From positions 12,425 through 76,424 of the forward strand of contig NZ_QLJH01000019.1 of NCBI RefSeq assembly GCF_003951315.1: DNA of 64,000 bases. The letters are read 5' to 3'. This document shows positions 1 to 7,852 of this stretch, one piece after another. The notes beneath the pieces were generated by a model. It saw nothing but the letters and a program-made list of their open reading frames with translations, made no database searches and had not been told where the DNA came from. The stretch is from Sphingomonas sp. S-NIH.Pt15_0812. Lineage in GTDB: Bacteria; Pseudomonadota; Alphaproteobacteria; Sphingomonadales; Sphingomonadaceae. The position numbers and the translations under genes were made by a program. Positions within the stretch are counted from its first letter, which is position 1, and every line of letters starts with the position of its first letter.

Positions 1-2
1 CG

Positions 3-1088
3 ATCGGCGCGTGGATCATGGGCATCTATGCCGACCGGCGCGGGCGCAAGGCGGGGCTGACCCTGTCGGTGACGCTGATGTGCGCGGGCTCGCTAATCAT
101 CGCGGTGACGCCCGGCTTCGAGACGATCGGCCTCGCCGCGCCCGCGCTGCTGGTGCTCGCCCGGCTGATGCAGGGCCTGTCGGTCGGCGGTGAATATGGC
201 GCCAGCGCCACCTATCTGTCGGAGATGGCGGGCAAGGGGCGGCGCGGCTTCTTCTCGTCCTTCCAATATGTCACGCTGATCTCGGGACAGTTGCTGGCGA
301 TCTGCGTGCTCCTGATCCTGCAATCCACGCTGAGCGAGGCGGATCTCGACGCCTGGGGCTGGCGCATCCCGTTCGCGGTCGGCGCGTTGCTCGCGGTGGT
401 CGTCTTCTATCTGCGGCGCGGGCTGGCGGAGACGGAGAGCTTCAAGAACGCCAAGCAGGAGGGGGCGCCCAAGTCCGGCTTCTGGCAACTGATCCGCCAT
501 CACCCGCGCGAGACGGCGACGGTGATGCTGCTGACCGCGGGCGGTACGCTCGCCTTCTACGCCTATTCGATCTACATGCAGAAGTTCCTGGTCAACACCT
601 CCGGCTTCAGCCGCGAGGTGGCGAGCCAGATCAATGCCGTGACCTTGTTCGTCTTCATGCTGCTGCAACCGCTGGTCGGCGGCCTCAGCGACCGGATCGG
701 ACGCAAGCCGATCATGGTGGCGTTCGGCATCGGCGGCCTGCTGTTCACCTATCCGATCTTCTCGACGCTGGCGACGGTGCGCGATCCGCTGACCGCCGGC
801 CTGCTGGTGATGGCGGCGCTGATCATCGTCACCGGCTATACGTCGATCAACGCGGTGGTGAAGGCCGAGCTGTTCCCCGCCCATATCCGCGCGCTGGGCG
901 TCGCCTTGCCCTATGCGCTGGCGAACACGATCTTCGGCGGCACCGCCGAATATGTCGCGCTGAAGTTCAAGGCGGCGGGCTGGGAACAGGGCTTCTACTG
1001 GTATGTCACCGCGATGATCGGCGTGTCGCTGATCGTCTATCTGCGGATGCGCGACACCGCGCGGCACAGCCAGATCATCGAGGACTGA
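3..1088 (+). CDS. MHS-family MFS transporter, KgtP-like (5' end outside window)
   Basis: Partial: the frame is open to the left edge, so the N-terminus and first membrane helices are missing. The visible part starts inside the helix 2-3 loop (IMGIYADRRGRKAG, the MFS G-x-x-x-D-R-x-G-R-R/K motif) and carries the segment GGEYGASATYLSEMA followed by RGFFSSFQYVTLISGQL, a hallmark of the metabolite:H+ symporter subfamily that contains alpha-ketoglutarate permease and ProP. A second loop motif (LSDRIGRKP) lies near residue 230. About ten hydrophobic segments remain. By family it is an inner-membrane symporter for a small organic acid or osmolyte; the exact substrate cannot be told from sequence, though similarity to KgtP makes a dicarboxylate the best guess. 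Confidence 0.8.
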   Translation: MGAWIMGIYADRRGRKAGLTLSVTLMCAGSLIIAVTPGFETIGLAAPALLVLARLMQGLSVGGEYGASATYLSEMAGKGRRGFFSSFQYVTLISGQLLAICVLLILQSTLSEADLDAWGWRIPFAVGALLAVVVFYLRRGLAETESFKNAKQEGAPKSGFWQLIRHHPRETATVMLLTAGGTLAFYAYSIYMQKFLVNTSGFSREVASQINAVTLFVFMLLQPLVGGLSDRIGRKPIMVAFGIGGLLFTYPIFSTLATVRDPLTAGLLVMAALIIVTGYTSINAVVKAELFPAHIRALGVALPYALANTIFGGTAEYVALKFKAAGWEQGFYWYVTAMIGVSLIVYLRMRDTARHSQIIED

Positions 1089-1096
1089 ACGCGATC

Positions 1097-1122
1097 GGGG
1101 CGGGGGATCGCTCCCCCGCCCC
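1097..1122. terminator. GC-rich hairpin after the MHS transporter gene
   Basis: A perfect 11-bp stem (GGGGCGGGGGA pairing with TCCCCCGCCCC) with a TCGC loop lies 8 bases past the transporter stop and 30 bases before the convergent protease stop. There is no T-run, so it may be a stability/termination hairpin shared by both genes rather than a classic intrinsic terminator. Confidence 0.5.
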
Positions 1123-1151
1123 GCCGGTCCTGCGGCTGACGCGACGGCGGT

Positions 1152-2234
1152 TCAGGCCGTGGCGGTCGCCCGGCGGGCCCGGCGGCGCAGGCCGACACCC
1201 ATCATGCCGAAGCCGCCCAGCATCATCACCCAGCTCGACGGCTCGGGCACGGCGCTGGCAAGATAGGCGTTGATGAAGCCGGTATACGGCTTGACCCAGG
1301 TATCGCCCGTCAGCTCGCCGATCGAGGAGTTGGTGCAGTTGCCGCTCGCGGAGGCATAGGGATCGATGCTGCCGGTCCGGCCGCAGCCGCCGCCGAACAC
1401 CGCGCCGGTCACGCCGAAAGAGGTGATGCCGGCGATCTTGCCGTCGATGAAGATCGGGCCGCCCGAATCCCCCGGCGAGGAGGCGCTTTCCCCGTCGATT
1501 CCGGTCTGCGACGTGCCCATGCCGCGGCCAAAGGCGTCATGCGTCGCCGTGCCGTCGTCGAAGTCGGACAGCAGGATGTTGTGCTGGGCGTCGCCGAACA
1601 CGTCGTCGCCGTAGAATTCGTAGAGGTTCCTGCCCTCGCGCTGCTTGTAGTCGTTGCTGACGCCGCCGGTGCCGGTGCCCTCCGGACCGCCGATCGTGCC
1701 GGTGCCGACGCGGGTGAAGTCGCGCAGCGGGTTGCCGTCATAGATGCCGTAGACGTCATGGCCGGTCGCCTCGCGCGACAGCGAGAACAGCGCGATGTCG
1801 TTGCCCGCGCCGAGGTCGGTCGCGTCGTAATCGTCATGCACCTTCCACGAGCCGGTGATGGCGGTGAAGGTGGTCTCGGCCGTGCGCTCGCCACGCGAAG
1901 GCAGGTAGAAGGTGACCGACGTCACCTTGTCCATCGTGCCGTCCTGCTTGAAATCCGACAGGCAGTGCGCGGCGGTCAGCACCGCGCCGCTCGACACCAA
2001 CGCGCCGGTGCACAGCGACCCGAAACCCGTCGTCTTGGTGGACTCGAAGCTGATGAACAGCGATCCGACCCCGGTATAGGAACCACCGGTCAGGCCACCG
2101 GCGACCTTGTCGGCGGTGGTATAGGTCATGATCGGCACAGCCTGGCCACCCAGGGTATAGGCCGCCTGCGCAGGCATCGCGCCAGCCACCATCGCCAGCG
2201 TCGCCGCGGCGAGCATGGTCCACGTCTTCGTCAT
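1152..2234 (-). CDS. Secreted trypsin-like serine protease with PEP-CTERM sorting signal
   Basis: The ATG at 2234 is preferred over the upstream in-frame ATG because it follows a strong GACAGGGGGG ribosome site and begins a clean signal peptide (MTKTWTMLAAATLAMVAGA...AQA). The catalytic triad of chymotrypsin-fold (S1) proteases is visible: His in LTAAHCLSD, Asp in GNDIALFSLS and Ser in SPGDSGGPIF. The C-terminus is VPEPSSWVMMLGGFGMMGVG followed by an Arg-rich tail, the PEPxxWA-type tripartite signal recognised by exosortase/archaeosortase-type transpeptidases. Expected role: exported, transiently membrane-held protease. Its substrate is unknown. No exosortase gene lies in this window. Confidence 0.85.
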   Translation of the reverse strand: MTKTWTMLAAATLAMVAGAMPAQAAYTLGGQAVPIMTYTTADKVAGGLTGGSYTGVGSLFISFESTKTTGFGSLCTGALVSSGAVLTAAHCLSDFKQDGTMDKVTSVTFYLPSRGERTAETTFTAITGSWKVHDDYDATDLGAGNDIALFSLSREATGHDVYGIYDGNPLRDFTRVGTGTIGGPEGTGTGGVSNDYKQREGRNLYEFYGDDVFGDAQHNILLSDFDDGTATHDAFGRGMGTSQTGIDGESASSPGDSGGPIFIDGKIAGITSFGVTGAVFGGGCGRTGSIDPYASASGNCTNSSIGELTGDTWVKPYTGFINAYLASAVPEPSSWVMMLGGFGMMGVGLRRRARRATATA

Positions 2235-2386
2235 TTTCCCCCCTGTCTTATTCGCTGCAAAAGGCCGGCCCGCCATGTTCAGGCGGCCGGTTCGGTCGCA
2301 AACCTGTCCTGTTTCGATGAGCTTAGCAAGATGGTGGTTACCGGAATATTATTCATGACCGATCCGTCATCTTGCGAATGCCGGCA

Positions 2387-2440
2387 TGATGGAAATCATC
2401 ACTCCAACCTTCCTGGAAATGCCGTTTCATCATTGATGAA
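2387..2440. promoter_or_regulatory. AT-rich divergent intergenic region with two small palindromes
   Basis: The 328-base gap between the protease (minus) and the glycosyltransferase (plus) is noticeably AT-richer than its flanks. It holds two short inverted repeats, TGATG-GAAAT-CATCA at 2387-2401 and TTCATCA-T-TGATGAA at 2426-2440. They share the half-site CATCA/TGATG and could be operator half-sites for one regulator. No gene-sized ORF with coding character is present. Confidence 0.3.
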
Positions 2441-2562
2441 TTCCGCTTGAAATCAGAGTGTTGCTAGTGGAATTGGGCGGGACGCCGAAACGTCATCGAT
2501 GTGAGACATGGGCGTCACAGGCCGGTGCTAACCCGTCCTGATCCGGGACAGGGAAGAGCCAT

Positions 2563-3615
2563 ATGCGGATTGCGATCGTCACCGACGCCTGGGCGCCGCA
2601 GGTCAACGGCGTCGTCCGGACGCTGCGCGCGACGCGGGCGCAACTGGAGTCGATGGGCCATCGGGTGATGGTCGTCTCGCCCGACCGGTTCCTGTCGCTG
2701 CCCTGCCCGGGCTATGCCGAGATCCGGCTGGCGCTGGCGGGATCGCGCCGGGTCGGACGGATGATCGCCGACTTCGCGCCCGAGGCGGTGCATATCGCTA
2801 CCGAGGGCCCGCTCGGCTGGGCGGCACGCGCCTGGTGCCTGCGGCAGGGGCTGCCCTTCACCACCGCCTATCACACCCGCTTTCCCGAATATGTCGCCGC
2901 GCGCACGCCGCTCCGGGCGGAGCGGGTCTGGCCGATCATCCGGCGCTTCCATGCTCCCGCCCATGCGATCCTGGCCGCGACCGCCGGTGTCGAGGCGGTG
3001 CTGGCGGACCATGGCCTGACCCAGGCGCGGCGCTGGGGGCGGGGCGTCGACCTGGAGCAGTTCGATGCGATCGGGCCGATCGACCAGGCGATCCGGTCTC
3101 TGGGGGGACCGGGTCGGCCGGTGCTGCTCTATGTCGGGCGTGTCGCGGTGGAGAAGAATGTCGCCGCCTTCCTGTCGAGCCGCCATCCAGGCGTACGCGT
3201 CGTGGTCGGCGACGGACCGGCGCGCGCGGCACTGGAGCGGCGGTTTCCGGACGCGCACTTCCTGGGCGCGCGGCACGGCACGGCGCTGGCCGCCGCCTAT
3301 CGCGCCGCCGATGTGCTGGTCTTCCCCAGCCTGACCGACACGTTCGGGCTGGTGATGGTCGAGGCGCTGGCCTGCGGCACGCCGGTCGCGGCCTTTCCGG
3401 TGACGGGGCCGGTCGACGTGCTGGTGCCGGGCGTGGGCGGGATGCACGACGATCTGGACCGGGCGATCGCCATGGCGCTGCCCTGCGATCCCGCCGCCTG
3501 CGCCGCCTATGGCCAGGGGTTCAACTGGGCGGCCAGCGCCCGGCAATTCCTGTCCGCGCTCGCTCCGATCCCCGCCGAGCGGCGGTCGGCGACCATGGTT
3601 CCGGCGCTCGCCTGA
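2563..3615 (+). CDS. GT4-type glycosyltransferase, MgtA/SQD2-like
   Basis: 350 residues, starting at ATG 2563 behind an AGGGAAGAG ribosome site. The N-terminal Rossmann domain opens with [20 protein letters not shown], and the C-terminal donor-binding domain carries [19 protein letters not shown], the acid/nucleotide-sugar motif of GT-B family 4 enzymes. The closest named families are GDP-mannose-dependent alpha-mannosyltransferases and the SQD2-like glycolipid synthases. This suggests glycosylation of a membrane lipid (for example a glucuronosyl or mannosyl diacylglycerol) at the cytoplasmic face. Donor and acceptor are not determinable here. purA follows 64 bases downstream with its own ribosome site. 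Confidence 0.8.
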   Translation: MRIAIVTDAWAPQVNGVVRTLRATRAQLESMGHRVMVVSPDRFLSLPCPGYAEIRLALAGSRRVGRMIADFAPEAVHIATEGPLGWAARAWCLRQGLPFTTAYHTRFPEYVAARTPLRAERVWPIIRRFHAPAHAILAATAGVEAVLADHGLTQARRWGRGVDLEQFDAIGPIDQAIRSLGGPGRPVLLYVGRVAVEKNVAAFLSSRHPGVRVVVGDGPARAALERRFPDAHFLGARHGTALAAAYRAADVLVFPSLTDTFGLVMVEALACGTPVAAFPVTGPVDVLVPGVGGMHDDLDRAIAMALPCDPAACAAYGQGFNWAASARQFLSALAPIPAERRSATMVPALA

Positions 3616-3679
3616 CGATTCGGCATGGACCCGGAGCCTCTGCGCCCTTAAGCGGCGCGCGGACAGCGAAGGAAGAACT

Positions 3680-4969
3680 GTGGCGAACGTAGCGGTCATC
3701 GGCGCGCAATGGGGCGACGAGGGCAAGGGCAAGATCGTCGACTGGCTGGCAAGCCGAGCCGACATGGTCGTGCGATTCCAGGGCGGGCACAACGCCGGGC
3801 ACACGCTGGTGGTGGGTGACAAGACTTATAAATTGTCGCTCCTCCCCTCCGGCCTGGTGCGCGGCACCCCGTCGGTGATCGGCAATGGCGTGGTGCTGGA
3901 CCCTTGGGCGCTCAAGGCGGAGATCGAGCGGCTGGGCGAGCAGGGCGTGGTCGCCACGCCCGAGACGCTGCGCATCGCCGATACCTGCCCCCTGATCCTG
4001 CCCTTCCACCGTGACTTGGACGGGTTGCGCGAGGATGCGAGCGGCGCGGGCAAGATCGGCACGACCCGGCGCGGCATCGGCCCCGCCTATGAGGACAAGG
4101 TCGGCCGCCGCGCCATCCGGGTGTGCGACCTCGCGCATCTGGGTTCGCTGGAGCCGCAGCTCGACCGGCTGCTGGCGCATCACGATGCGCTGCGGGCGGG
4201 TTTCGGCGTCGACCCGATCGACCGCGCGGCGCTGATCGCGGAGCTGGAAGAGATTGCGGGCTTCGTCCTGCCCTTCGCCAAGCCGGTGTGGCGCGACCTC
4301 AACGAGGCGCGCAGCGCGGGCAAGCGCATCCTGTTCGAGGGTGCGCAGGGCGTGCTGCTGGATGTCGACCACGGCACCTATCCGTTCGTCACCTCGTCCA
4401 ACACCATCGCCGGGGCGGCGGCGGGCGGTTCGGGCCTGGGGCCCTCGGCGGTCGGCTTCGTGCTGGGCATCGCCAAGGCCTATACGACCCGCGTCGGCTC
4501 CGGCCCGTTCCCCACCGAGCTGGAGAATGAGACGGGCGAGCGGCTGGGCATGCGCGGCCATGAGTTCGGCACGGTCACCGGCCGCAAGCGGCGCTGCGGC
4601 TGGTTCGATTCGGTGCTGGTGCGCCAGTCGGCGGCGGTGGGCGGCATCACCGGCATCGCGCTGACCAAGATCGACGTGCTCGACGGGTTCGAGGAGGTGC
4701 AGATCTGCACCGGCTATCGCCTGCGCGGCGAGGTGCTGGACTATTTCCCCTCGCACGCCGCCGACCAGGCGCTGGTCGAGCCGGTCTATGAGACGATGGA
4801 AGGCTGGAGCGAGTCGACGGCGGGCGCGCGCAGCTGGGCCGACCTGCCGGCGCAGGCGATCAAATATATCCGCCGCATCGAGGAGTTGATCCGCTGCCCG
4901 GTCGCGCTGGTCTCGACCAGCCCGGAGCGGCTCGACACGATCCTGGTCCGCGATCCCTTCGCGGATTGA
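3680..4969 (+). CDS. purA: Adenylosuccinate synthetase
   Basis: Makes adenylosuccinate from IMP, aspartate and GTP, the first committed step of AMP synthesis. I chose the GTG at 3680 (GTG-GCG-AAC) because it follows GGAAGAA and gives the family's normal N-terminus, [18 protein letters not shown]; the open frame upstream of it is not coding-like. Length is 429 residues, standard for PurA. Visible motifs include the GDEGKGK P-loop variant, GGHNAGHT, the [19 protein letters not shown] segment and [11 protein letters not shown]. Cytosolic enzyme. Nothing unusual apart from the GTG start. Confidence 0.97.
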   Translation: MANVAVIGAQWGDEGKGKIVDWLASRADMVVRFQGGHNAGHTLVVGDKTYKLSLLPSGLVRGTPSVIGNGVVLDPWALKAEIERLGEQGVVATPETLRIADTCPLILPFHRDLDGLREDASGAGKIGTTRRGIGPAYEDKVGRRAIRVCDLAHLGSLEPQLDRLLAHHDALRAGFGVDPIDRAALIAELEEIAGFVLPFAKPVWRDLNEARSAGKRILFEGAQGVLLDVDHGTYPFVTSSNTIAGAAAGGSGLGPSAVGFVLGIAKAYTTRVGSGPFPTELENETGERLGMRGHEFGTVTGRKRRCGWFDSVLVRQSAAVGGITGIALTKIDVLDGFEEVQICTGYRLRGEVLDYFPSHAADQALVEPVYETMEGWSESTAGARSWADLPAQAIKYIRRIEELIRCPVALVSTSPERLDTILVRDPFAD

Positions 4970-4976
4970 CGACCCT

Positions 4977-5011
4977 CGGGGGCGGGGCGGCAGGATACCG
5001 CTCCGCCCCCG
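4977..5011 (+). terminator. Terminator-like hairpin after purA
   Basis: A 14-bp stem with one mismatch (CGGGGGCGGGGCGG against CCGCTCCGCCCCCG) and a 7-base loop starts 8 bases past the purA stop. No T-run follows, so rho-independent termination is uncertain. Confidence 0.5.
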
Positions 5012-5080
5012 GCGACGACGGGATACGCCGACGTTCGCGCTGCGACGACGCTAGGTAGGTTCCGGCGTAATTCGCGCGCC

Positions 5081-5122
5081 TGACGCCCTGGATCGTTTCG
5101 CTGCGCTCGCCATGACGATCCC
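5081..5122. repeat. Half-copy of a dispersed intergenic repeat
   Basis: TGACGCCCTGGATCGTTTCG followed by CTGCGCTCGCCATGACG is nearly the same as bases 43020-43057, where it forms the right arm of a full inverted repeat. The copy here lacks a recognisable left arm. It lies in the purA downstream gap, outside any gene. Confidence 0.6.
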
Positions 5123-5146
5123 AAGTCCCAATCATGTCATCGGGTT

Positions 5147-5389
5147 CTACAGTTCCGCCTGCGCCTCCCTGAGATCGGGGAAGCTGTAGCGCGACGGCGG
5201 ATCGTCGCTCGTGCCGCGGGCGAACACGGCGATGTCGCCCGGCACGATGGCCTCTCTGGCCCAGACGTCCCAGCCGATATGGATGAAGTCCGGCGTTCCG
5301 AACACGCGGACGGCGCTATGATATTCGTCGCCCCGGAATGCGACGAAATGGACCGCCCGTCGCGGGGGCGGGGCACCCGCACATGTCAT
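5147..5389 (-). CDS. Small hypothetical protein, 80 residues
   Basis: No signal peptide or membrane helix. The core reads VHFVAFRGDEYHSAVRVFG and PDFIHIGWDVWAREAIVPGD, with a hydrophobic/aromatic pattern and an acidic C-terminus (PDLREAQAEL). I recall similar short proteins as conserved hypotheticals in sphingomonads, but no function is known to me. The ATG at 5389 is the only in-frame ATG; no strong ribosome site precedes it, so the start could be wrong. It faces purA and could be monocistronic. Confidence 0.6.
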   Translation of the reverse strand: MTCAGAPPPRRAVHFVAFRGDEYHSAVRVFGTPDFIHIGWDVWAREAIVPGDIAVFARGTSDDPPSRYSFPDLREAQAEL

Positions 5390-5444
5390 GCCGGGTGCCT
5401 CCGTCGCGACGGACCGGCAAGCCCGTCCGCCATGTCCATCTCGC

Positions 5445-5543
5445 TTATTGGTAGCCGCCGTTTTCCTCGCGCTCCTCGGCCGCGTCCTCCTGCACCTTCT
5501 CCATCTCTTCGGCTTCGTCCTGCGTGGTGTCGGGATCGATCAT
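5445..5543 (-). CDS. Very small acidic protein, 32 residues
   Basis: The ATG at 5543 follows an excellent ribosome site (AAGGAGAG, 4-5 bases before the ATG) and opens MIDPDTTQDEAEEMEKVQED, ending in EEREENGGYQ. About half of the residues are Asp or Glu, with a helical, charged pattern and no Cys or membrane segment. The longer open frame extending to 5654 has no coding character, so only this short version is proposed. Function unknown; support comes from the ribosome site and the biased composition. Confidence 0.5.
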   Translation of the reverse strand: MIDPDTTQDEAEEMEKVQEDAAEEREENGGYQ

Positions 5544-5677
5544 GATGCTCTCCTTCGCGGTAGGATCAACGCGAGATCCCGCCGGTCGGGCGCATGGGGA
5601 TCGTCGATGCGATCCATGAGGCATCATCATGCGTTGACCCGGCACCCAAGCCAAGCGGCCGACCTTCGGAGATCATC

Positions 5678-5896
5678 ATGCGGTTCGTTCAGATCGACAT
5701 CCTTCCGTCCGGCAAGGCGCTGGTCGACATCGACAAGCTGACCCATGCCGTACCGGAGGGCGAAGGGTCGCGCCTGTTCCTGGGGGCGCAGCACCTCGAC
5801 GTGCCGCATACGCTCGGCGAACTGGAGAATGTGCTGGCGGGGCGCGACCGCACCGACAATGGCGAGCATGGCCGAGCCGGCTTCGGCACGGGCTGA
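5678..5896 (+). CDS. Small hypothetical protein, 72 residues
   Basis: Starts at the ATG at 5678, with CGGAG seven bases upstream. The sequence begins MRFVQIDILPSGKALVDIDK, looks like a small beta-rich cytosolic domain, and ends in a Gly/Arg/Asp-rich tail. No known motif was recognised. It is divergent from the 32-residue gene and ends 39 bases before the convergent TonB-receptor stop. Confidence 0.45.
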   Translation: MRFVQIDILPSGKALVDIDKLTHAVPEGEGSRLFLGAQHLDVPHTLGELENVLAGRDRTDNGEHGRAGFGTG

Positions 5897-5935
5897 ACGC
5901 GATCTCCGCGCGCCATGCCCCGATCGGAAACCGCT

Positions 5936-7852
5936 TCAGAAATCCGCCGTCACGCTCGCGATGACGCGGCGGCCCGGCAGCAGCGTGTAACCGCCGCCGC
6001 CGGATACCCGCCAACCGAACGTATCGGCGACGTTGCGCACCTGTACCCGGAGCAGCGTCGGCACATGGCCGATGCGGCTGCGATAGCGCGCGCCGAGATC
6101 GAGGATCGCACGCGCCGGAAGCGAGGCGGTGTTCGCGGCATTGGCGGTCCGTCGCGCTTCATAGGTGGCATGGGCGTCGACCGAAAAGCCGGAGAAGCCC
6201 GGAATCCGGTAGTCGACGCTGGCATCGATGAACAACGGCGTTCGGCCGATCGGGCGCGGGCCGATCCGCCCGTCGTCGACCGCCTGGCCCGTCACGCGGG
6301 GACGCAGCCAGACCATGCCGACGATCATGCTGAGCCCCTCCAGCGGACTTCCGGACAGCGATGCCTCGGCCCCGCGATGGGTGACGGTGCCCAACTGGCG
6401 AAACGCGCCGTTCCGCCGGTCGAGGTCGAAATAGGGCTTGGCGATGTCGAACACCGCCGTCGTCGCGCGCCAGCCGCCGGGAAAGGCGTAGCGGGCACCA
6501 GCCTCATATTGTCGGGTCCGCAGCGCGGGCAGCGCCGCGCCGGGATTGCTCGCATTGCCCGGCGCGATGCCGCTTTCCTCCAGCCCGCGCGTCGTCGCGA
6601 CGTAGAGCGTCAGGCGTTCGGTCGGCAGCAGGGCGAGGGCGGCATTCCATAGCCAGGGGCGATCGCGTTCCAGGACGACGGCCGCGTCCGGCACCACCAC
6701 CGCGTTGCGATAATCGGTGCGCGTCAGGCCCAGATTGAGTTCGAGCAGCCTGGTCCAGCGCAGTTCATAGCCGACCGCATGGCTCGCCTGCCGCACATCG
6801 TCGCGCGTCCGCTCGCCGGATACCGGCATCGGCCGGGGGCGGGGGTCGGGAACGCCGATCGTCGCAAGTCCCAGATCGGCGGTGGCCAGCCCGCCATAGC
6901 GCGCCGACACATCGCGCGCCCGCACCGACACGAGCAGCCGGTGGCGACGCGGGCCGTCCTCGATCAGGCGGCTGAGGCGCAGTTCGCCCGAGGTGGAGGC
7001 GGTCGTCTGATCCTCGCCCGCCAGCACGAAGGAACGGCCGACCCCGTCCGCATCGACGCCGCGATAGAAGGCGGTGTGATATTCGTCGCGGGCGAAGCGG
7101 CTGCGGAAGGCGCCGGCGGCGACCTGCCACTGGCCGAGCGTCGCCTTGGCCAGCGCGCCATAGTTGAACGCCTGTCCCGCCCAGTCGGCCCAGTCCTGTC
7201 CGAAGAAGCGGCGGCGCACGATGGGCTGCGGCACCCGGCCATCGGCGGTGAAGATCGTCGGCGCCTGTTCCTCGTCCGCGAAGCTGTAGCCGCCATAGAA
7301 GCCGGTCAGCTCGACCCCGTCGACCGGACGCAGGCGCGCGATCCCGCCATAGCTCAGGAACCGGCCACTGGCCCCGCTGACATATTGGTCGTCGTAAAGC
7401 CCCGCATCCAGGTTGATGCCGATCCGTTCGCCGATGGGGATCGCCGCATCGACGATCAGATCGGTCCCCAGATAATCGCCGCTGTTCACCTGGACGCTGA
7501 CGACCGGCTTGGGTCCCGCGCGACGCATCTCATGGTCGATGATCCCGGTCGGCGCGGGCAGCGGATAGCCGAAGGCGCTGAGGCCGACGCGGGTCGTCGT
7601 TTCGCGGGTGATGACGCTGCTCAGCGTGGCCGCGCGATCCCAGTATATGCCCTCGATCCGATTGTTGCCCGCCTCGGTCGCGCTGAACCCGCGCACCTCG
7701 CCGCTGGCGTAGATGCCGATCGATTCGCTGCCCACGCTCTTGCCGAAGCCGTCCTCCGCCTCGCGCACGGTATTCTCGGTCGTGCGCTGGGCGGCAGCGG
7801 GCGCCTGCCAGCCACCGGCGGCCAGCGCCAGCCCCCATGCCAGTCGTCTCAC
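5936..7852 (-). CDS. TonB-dependent receptor, second of a coupled pair
   Basis: 638 residues from a GTG at 7852. That GTG overlaps the stop of the upstream receptor as GTGA, which sets the start and implies translational coupling. A signal peptide is visible (VRRLAWGLALAAGGWQAPAAAQ). It is followed by a divergent plug region (SIGIYASGEVRGFSATEAGN, RIEGIYWDRAATL) and many alternating beta segments, ending in the outer-membrane signature ...RVIASVTADF with a terminal Phe. Shorter and more divergent than its partner. Presumably an outer-membrane gated importer; the ligand is unknown. The open frame extends 193 codons upstream through the first receptor, but that part is a shadow of the other frame. 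Confidence 0.8.
   Translation of the reverse strand: MRRLAWGLALAAGGWQAPAAAQRTTENTVREAEDGFGKSVGSESIGIYASGEVRGFSATEAGNNRIEGIYWDRAATLSSVITRETTTRVGLSAFGYPLPAPTGIIDHEMRRAGPKPVVSVQVNSGDYLGTDLIVDAAIPIGERIGINLDAGLYDDQYVSGASGRFLSYGGIARLRPVDGVELTGFYGGYSFADEEQAPTIFTADGRVPQPIVRRRFFGQDWADWAGQAFNYGALAKATLGQWQVAAGAFRSRFARDEYHTAFYRGVDADGVGRSFVLAGEDQTTASTSGELRLSRLIEDGPRRHRLLVSVRARDVSARYGGLATADLGLATIGVPDPRPRPMPVSGERTRDDVRQASHAVGYELRWTRLLELNLGLTRTDYRNAVVVPDAAVVLERDRPWLWNAALALLPTERLTLYVATTRGLEESGIAPGNASNPGAALPALRTRQYEAGARYAFPGGWRATTAVFDIAKPYFDLDRRNGAFRQLGTVTHRGAEASLSGSPLEGLSMIVGMVWLRPRVTGQAVDDGRIGPRPIGRTPLFIDASVDYRIPGFSGFSVDAHATYEARRTANAANTASLPARAILDLGARYRSRIGHVPTLLRVQVRNVADTFGWRVSGGGGYTLLPGRRVIASVTADF

Noticed and set aside
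2515..3822. Long minus-strand ORF opposite the glycosyltransferase and purA start
   Set aside because: Arg/Gly/Pro-rich shadow frame typical of high-GC DNA; spans two genuine genes on the other strand and resembles no protein.
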